This document shows positions 15,072 to 16,609 of a stretch of 16,609 nucleotides of DNA, piece by piece. This DNA is from an uncultured Chthoniobacterales bacterium. GTDB taxonomy: Bacteria; Verrucomicrobiota; Verrucomicrobiae; Chthoniobacterales; UBA10450. Both the position numbers and the translations under genes were made by a program. Where the stretch lies: contig CATPCN010000697.1 of assembly GCA_955652855.1 (NCBI GenBank), positions 1 through 16,609 of the forward strand, read 5' to 3'. The notes beneath the pieces are model-generated. The model had not been told where the DNA came from. It worked only from the letters and a program-made list of their open reading frames with translations, and made no database searches. Every line of letters starts with the position of its first letter. Positions within the stretch are counted from its first letter, which is position 1.

Positions 15072-15377
15072 TTATTCATCTTTGCGAACAATCATTATCT
15101 TGCTCTGAGCAATAGCCTGATCAAAAAGGTCGGGGTTGTCTACGAGTGACTGCATTGCGTATTCTCTCTCGGCGTTGTCGGCGATCATAAAGAACATCAA
15201 ACCCCACAATGCAGACAGGGCAAAGAAGGTGAAGTAACTGTGGAATCCGGCGGAAACCCAAGATGCAACAAGCGCAATTAAAAGAAATGCTCCGACAGAG
15301 TTTTGTTTTTGCGGGTTGTAGACTAGGCGACTGGCCACGAGAGTTCCGATAGCCGATGCGGCTCTCCTACCAAGCAT
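15072..15377 (-). CDS. Membrane protein fragment, probably the 3' part of a frameshifted gene
   Basis: 101 residues. After a short basic N-terminus, two membrane segments (VGAFLLIALVASWVSAGF; FFALSALWGLMFFMIA) and a charged C-terminus (NAEREYAMQSLVDNPDLFDQ). It overlaps the frame of 15323-15511 by 55 nt in a different phase. The upstream frame gives a soluble N-terminus and this one a membrane C-terminus, so the two read best as one ancestral gene of about 145 codons with an indel in the overlap. The ATG at 15375-15377 has no ribosome site and may be fortuitous. Function unknown. Confidence 0.5.
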   Translation of the reverse strand: MLGRRAASAIGTLVASRLVYNPQKQNSVGAFLLIALVASWVSAGFHSYFTFFALSALWGLMFFMIADNAEREYAMQSLVDNPDLFDQAIAQSKIMIVRKDE

Positions 15378-15511
15378 TTGAACCCGATGGTCCCGTTCTG
15401 CGCACCGGCTACAAAGTCAGCATGAGTGAGGTTCTGGTTAGATTCAGCGATGCTATCTCCCAGCATCTTGCTGAAAGCTTCTTGAGACGGGGATTTGGGT
15501 TGGTCTTCCAT
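15323..15511 (-). CDS. Soluble N-terminal fragment, probably the 5' part of a frameshifted gene
   Basis: 62 residues from ATG 15509-15511. The beginning (MEDQPKSPSQEAFSKMLGD) and FVAGAQNGTIGFKCLVGEPH look like genuine protein, whereas the last dozen residues (RLSELSWPVA, then TAG) lose that character while the other frame (15072-15377) begins to look like a membrane protein. This suggests a small indel somewhere in 15323-15375. No slippery heptamer is present, so programmed frameshifting is unlikely. Function unknown. Confidence 0.5.
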   Translation of the reverse strand: MEDQPKSPSQEAFSKMLGDSIAESNQNLTHADFVAGAQNGTIGFKCLVGEPHRLSELSWPVA

Positions 15512-15646
15512 CGCGTGTTAAGCGCCTAACGAGGACACGCTCATCCTGAGCTCTGCTAAGCGCAAATGGCAGGTGGCTTTAATCACAGTCGTTAAGGTCG
15601 TAATCGAAAGCACACTGTCGTAGAGCCGCTGACTACCGCGCTTTGG
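15512..15646. other. Short non-coding gap
   Basis: 135 bp without a supported gene. It contains a near-palindrome, GTTAAGCGCCTAAC (15517-15530), which includes one GCCTAACG copy, and a short CTCATCCTGAGC that resembles the tips of the foldback repeats. No promoter or terminator is evident. Confidence 0.4.
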
Positions 15647-16105
15647 CTACACGCTTGTTGGATATGCTACCGGTTTCCAATCGGCGGCCAAGACTATCGG
15701 CCGATATCTAGACTCCGCCAGAACGCGCGAAAAACTCTTCACGTGAAGAGCACCTAAGATGAACAGACATGGAAACCCTTGAAACTCTTCAAGGCATCGC
15801 AGCCAATACTTCTCTCGCTGTTCGAGCGAAGTAATGTCGTGAGATTTGCGAGTGGCATTGTCGGGATCGCAGTAGGCGTGAACCAAATTCATTTCGCGTG
15901 CGAGGTGATATCCAAGCGATCCGCCATTGATACGATGCAACCCCATCCCGTCGAGGCTCATCTCCTCGGCGATGCCACGGATGTGGTACTGCGTTATAAA
16001 CAATTTCAGTTGTTCACAAAATTCGACGAAGACATCGTCGCTGACGCCGAAGGCAGCACCGCGTTGGTATCGATGGTCCGTTCCAACAAGGTACACTGTC
16101 TTCAC
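15647..16105 (-). CDS. Protein of unknown function (GTDH / IAEE / CDPD motifs)
   Basis: From GTG 16103-16105 the protein has 152 residues and begins MKTVYLVGTDHRYQRG, a natural N-terminus. The frame is open to another GTG at 16175-16177, overlapping the nuoC stop; this would add 24 residues (MKTGISLHFSNRRK and on) that look unrelated. Motifs: VYLVGTDHRYQ near the start, IRGIAEEMS, a strongly conserved-looking HAYCDPDNATRKSHD, and PCLFILGALHVKSFSRVL near the end. The GTDH, E-E and H pattern recalls TraB/GumN-type hydrolase-like proteins, but this is a resemblance only. No signal peptide or membrane segment. The gene stands alone in the accessory block just downstream of nuoC. Confidence 0.6.
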   Translation of the reverse strand: MKTVYLVGTDHRYQRGAAFGVSDDVFVEFCEQLKLFITQYHIRGIAEEMSLDGMGLHRINGGSLGYHLAREMNLVHAYCDPDNATRKSHDITSLEQREKYWLRCLEEFQGFPCLFILGALHVKSFSRVLAESRYRPIVLAADWKPVAYPTSV

Positions 16106-16173
16106 CTGTTTAGATTTGACGAGAATGGGCAAAAGTTTCCGTCGATTACTAAAATGCAGCGAGATGCCAGTTT

Positions 16174-16204
16174 TCACAACTCCGGCGGATGCGCGCGCGG
16201 TTCG
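16174..16204. repeat. Right copy of the 31-bp direct repeat (end of nuoC)
   Basis: This is the true 3' end of nuoC, including its TGA. The second copy is at 14994-15024 in the same orientation, 1180 bp away, with three mismatches. Confidence 0.8.
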
Positions 16205-16609
16205 CGATCTTTCGCTGTCGCTGTGCTCGGCTGAGTGACGAATGGGCCGCCTTCGAGCGGCGCGGCGGCGCTGAAGGCGACGTCAGGCATATCGCTGGGA
16301 AGTCCTTCGAGCGGGAATTCTTTGCGCAACGGAAAGAACGGGTAGCCGTCCCACATGAGAATGCGCCGCAGATCAGGATGACCGTTAAACTTGATGCCCA
16401 TCATGTCGTAAATCTCGCGCTCGTGCCAGTTCGCGGTCGGCCAGATGTCGGAAACCGTATTGACGCTTAGTTCATCTTCCGAAACAAACAGCTTGAGCCG
16501 CAAATGAGTGGCGAGCGTCATGGAATAGAGCTCGTAAACAATTTCGAAGCGCGGGTCGTCGCCCGAATTGTCGATGCTGGTTATGTCGATCAAGTAGTCG
16601 AAGGAGAGA
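16174..16609 (-). CDS. nuoC: NADH-quinone oxidoreductase subunit C (NuoC), 5' end outside window
   Basis: Peripheral-arm subunit of respiratory complex I, on the cytoplasmic side of the inner membrane. The frame is open to the window edge (LSFDYLIDITSIDNSGDDPR), so the start lies to the right. Seen: FEIVYELYSM, LRLKLFVSEDE, the signature NWHEREIYDMMGIKFNGHPD, and LRRILMWDGYPFFPLRKEFP. After the core, the C-terminus is a low-complexity tail (VTQPSTATAKDREPRAHPPEL). Other nuo genes would be expected to the right. Its end is duplicated at 14994-15024. The 15647 gene lies directly downstream, where another nuo gene such as nuoD would be expected, so this may be a disrupted nuo cluster. Confidence 0.92.
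   Translation of the reverse strand, partial: LSFDYLIDITSIDNSGDDPRFEIVYELYSMTLATHLRLKLFVSEDELSVNTVSDIWPTANWHEREIYDMMGIKFNGHPDLRRILMWDGYPFFPLRKEFPLEGLPSDMPDVAFSAAAPLEGGPFVTQPSTATAKDREPRAHPPEL

Larger units (their letters stand above)
1434..15531. repeat. Dispersed word GCCTAACG, 8 copies
   Basis: Copies start at 1434, 4202, 5992, 8880, 13444 and 15524 as GCCTAACG and at 7481 and 8668 as CGTTAGGC. Near copies are at 3063 and 8751. Coding copies fall in different codon phases (CCT AAC in tsaC, gmhB and the 8740 gene; CTA ACG in PNP; TTA GGC in queG and pyrG), and two are intergenic. Confidence 0.75.

Noticed and set aside
15323..15377. Programmed ribosomal frameshift between the two overlapping small frames
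   Set aside because: No slippery heptamer or clear downstream structure; a simple indel is the plainer explanation.
13563..15660. Integron cassette array: GTTAGGC (13582) and GCCTAAC (15524) look like attC core and inverse-core boxes
   Set aside because: The same word occurs in housekeeping genes in coding phase, no matching partner box with a hairpin between is found, and no integrase is present.
1..16609. CRISPR array, tRNA, rRNA, transposase or phage genes
   Set aside because: None was seen on either strand; repeats here are dispersed words or foldbacks, not regularly spaced units.

Overview
The window looks like chromosomal DNA of a Gram-negative bacterium. It encodes lipopolysaccharide inner-core enzymes (KdsB, GmhB, RfaE1), an RND-type efflux adaptor and NADH dehydrogenase subunit C. 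The moderately GC-rich coding, the weak or absent Shine-Dalgarno sequences, and the neighbourhood PhoH / 7TM-HD / PNP with foldback repeats would fit a soil Verrucomicrobiota (Chthoniobacterales-like). That placement is an impression from gene content and repeat style, not a measured result.

Layout. 1-1181 (-): a membrane-fusion adaptor cut by the window edge. 1296-2893 (-): queG and aroK, overlapping by 4 nt. 2965-4469 (+): purE and a Sua5-type tsaC, overlapping as ATGA. 4363-8581 (-): a CTP/LPS-core cluster, in transcription order rfaE1, gmhB, kdsB, pyrG. Foldback repeats sit in both gaps around gmhB. pyrG is interrupted by one in-frame TAA. 8740-9995 (+): two secreted proteins of unknown function. 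10044-13562 (+): phoH, a membrane HD phosphohydrolase and a purine nucleoside phosphorylase with a repeat-derived insert. 13563-16173: an accessory-looking block of poorly recognised genes, one apparently frameshifted. Part of it is bounded by a duplicated 31-bp end of nuoC. 16174-16609 (-): the 3' part of nuoC.

How the genes fit together: RfaE1 and GmhB act consecutively on heptose phosphates for the LPS inner core. KdsB activates KDO using CTP, which PyrG makes, so the minus-strand cluster is one biosynthetic theme. QueG and TsaC both serve tRNA modification; AroK and PurE are housekeeping biosynthesis.

The most notable signal is not a gene. A 9-bp word, AAGATCGAC (often extended to AAGATCGACAT), occurs 18 times between 381 and 13277, nine times per strand, across unrelated housekeeping genes, and is absent from the last 3.3 kb. 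A second word, GCCTAACG, occurs 8 times. These behave like genome-wide signature words such as DNA-uptake sequences. No recognised defence system, CRISPR array, tRNA, rRNA or transposase was found.
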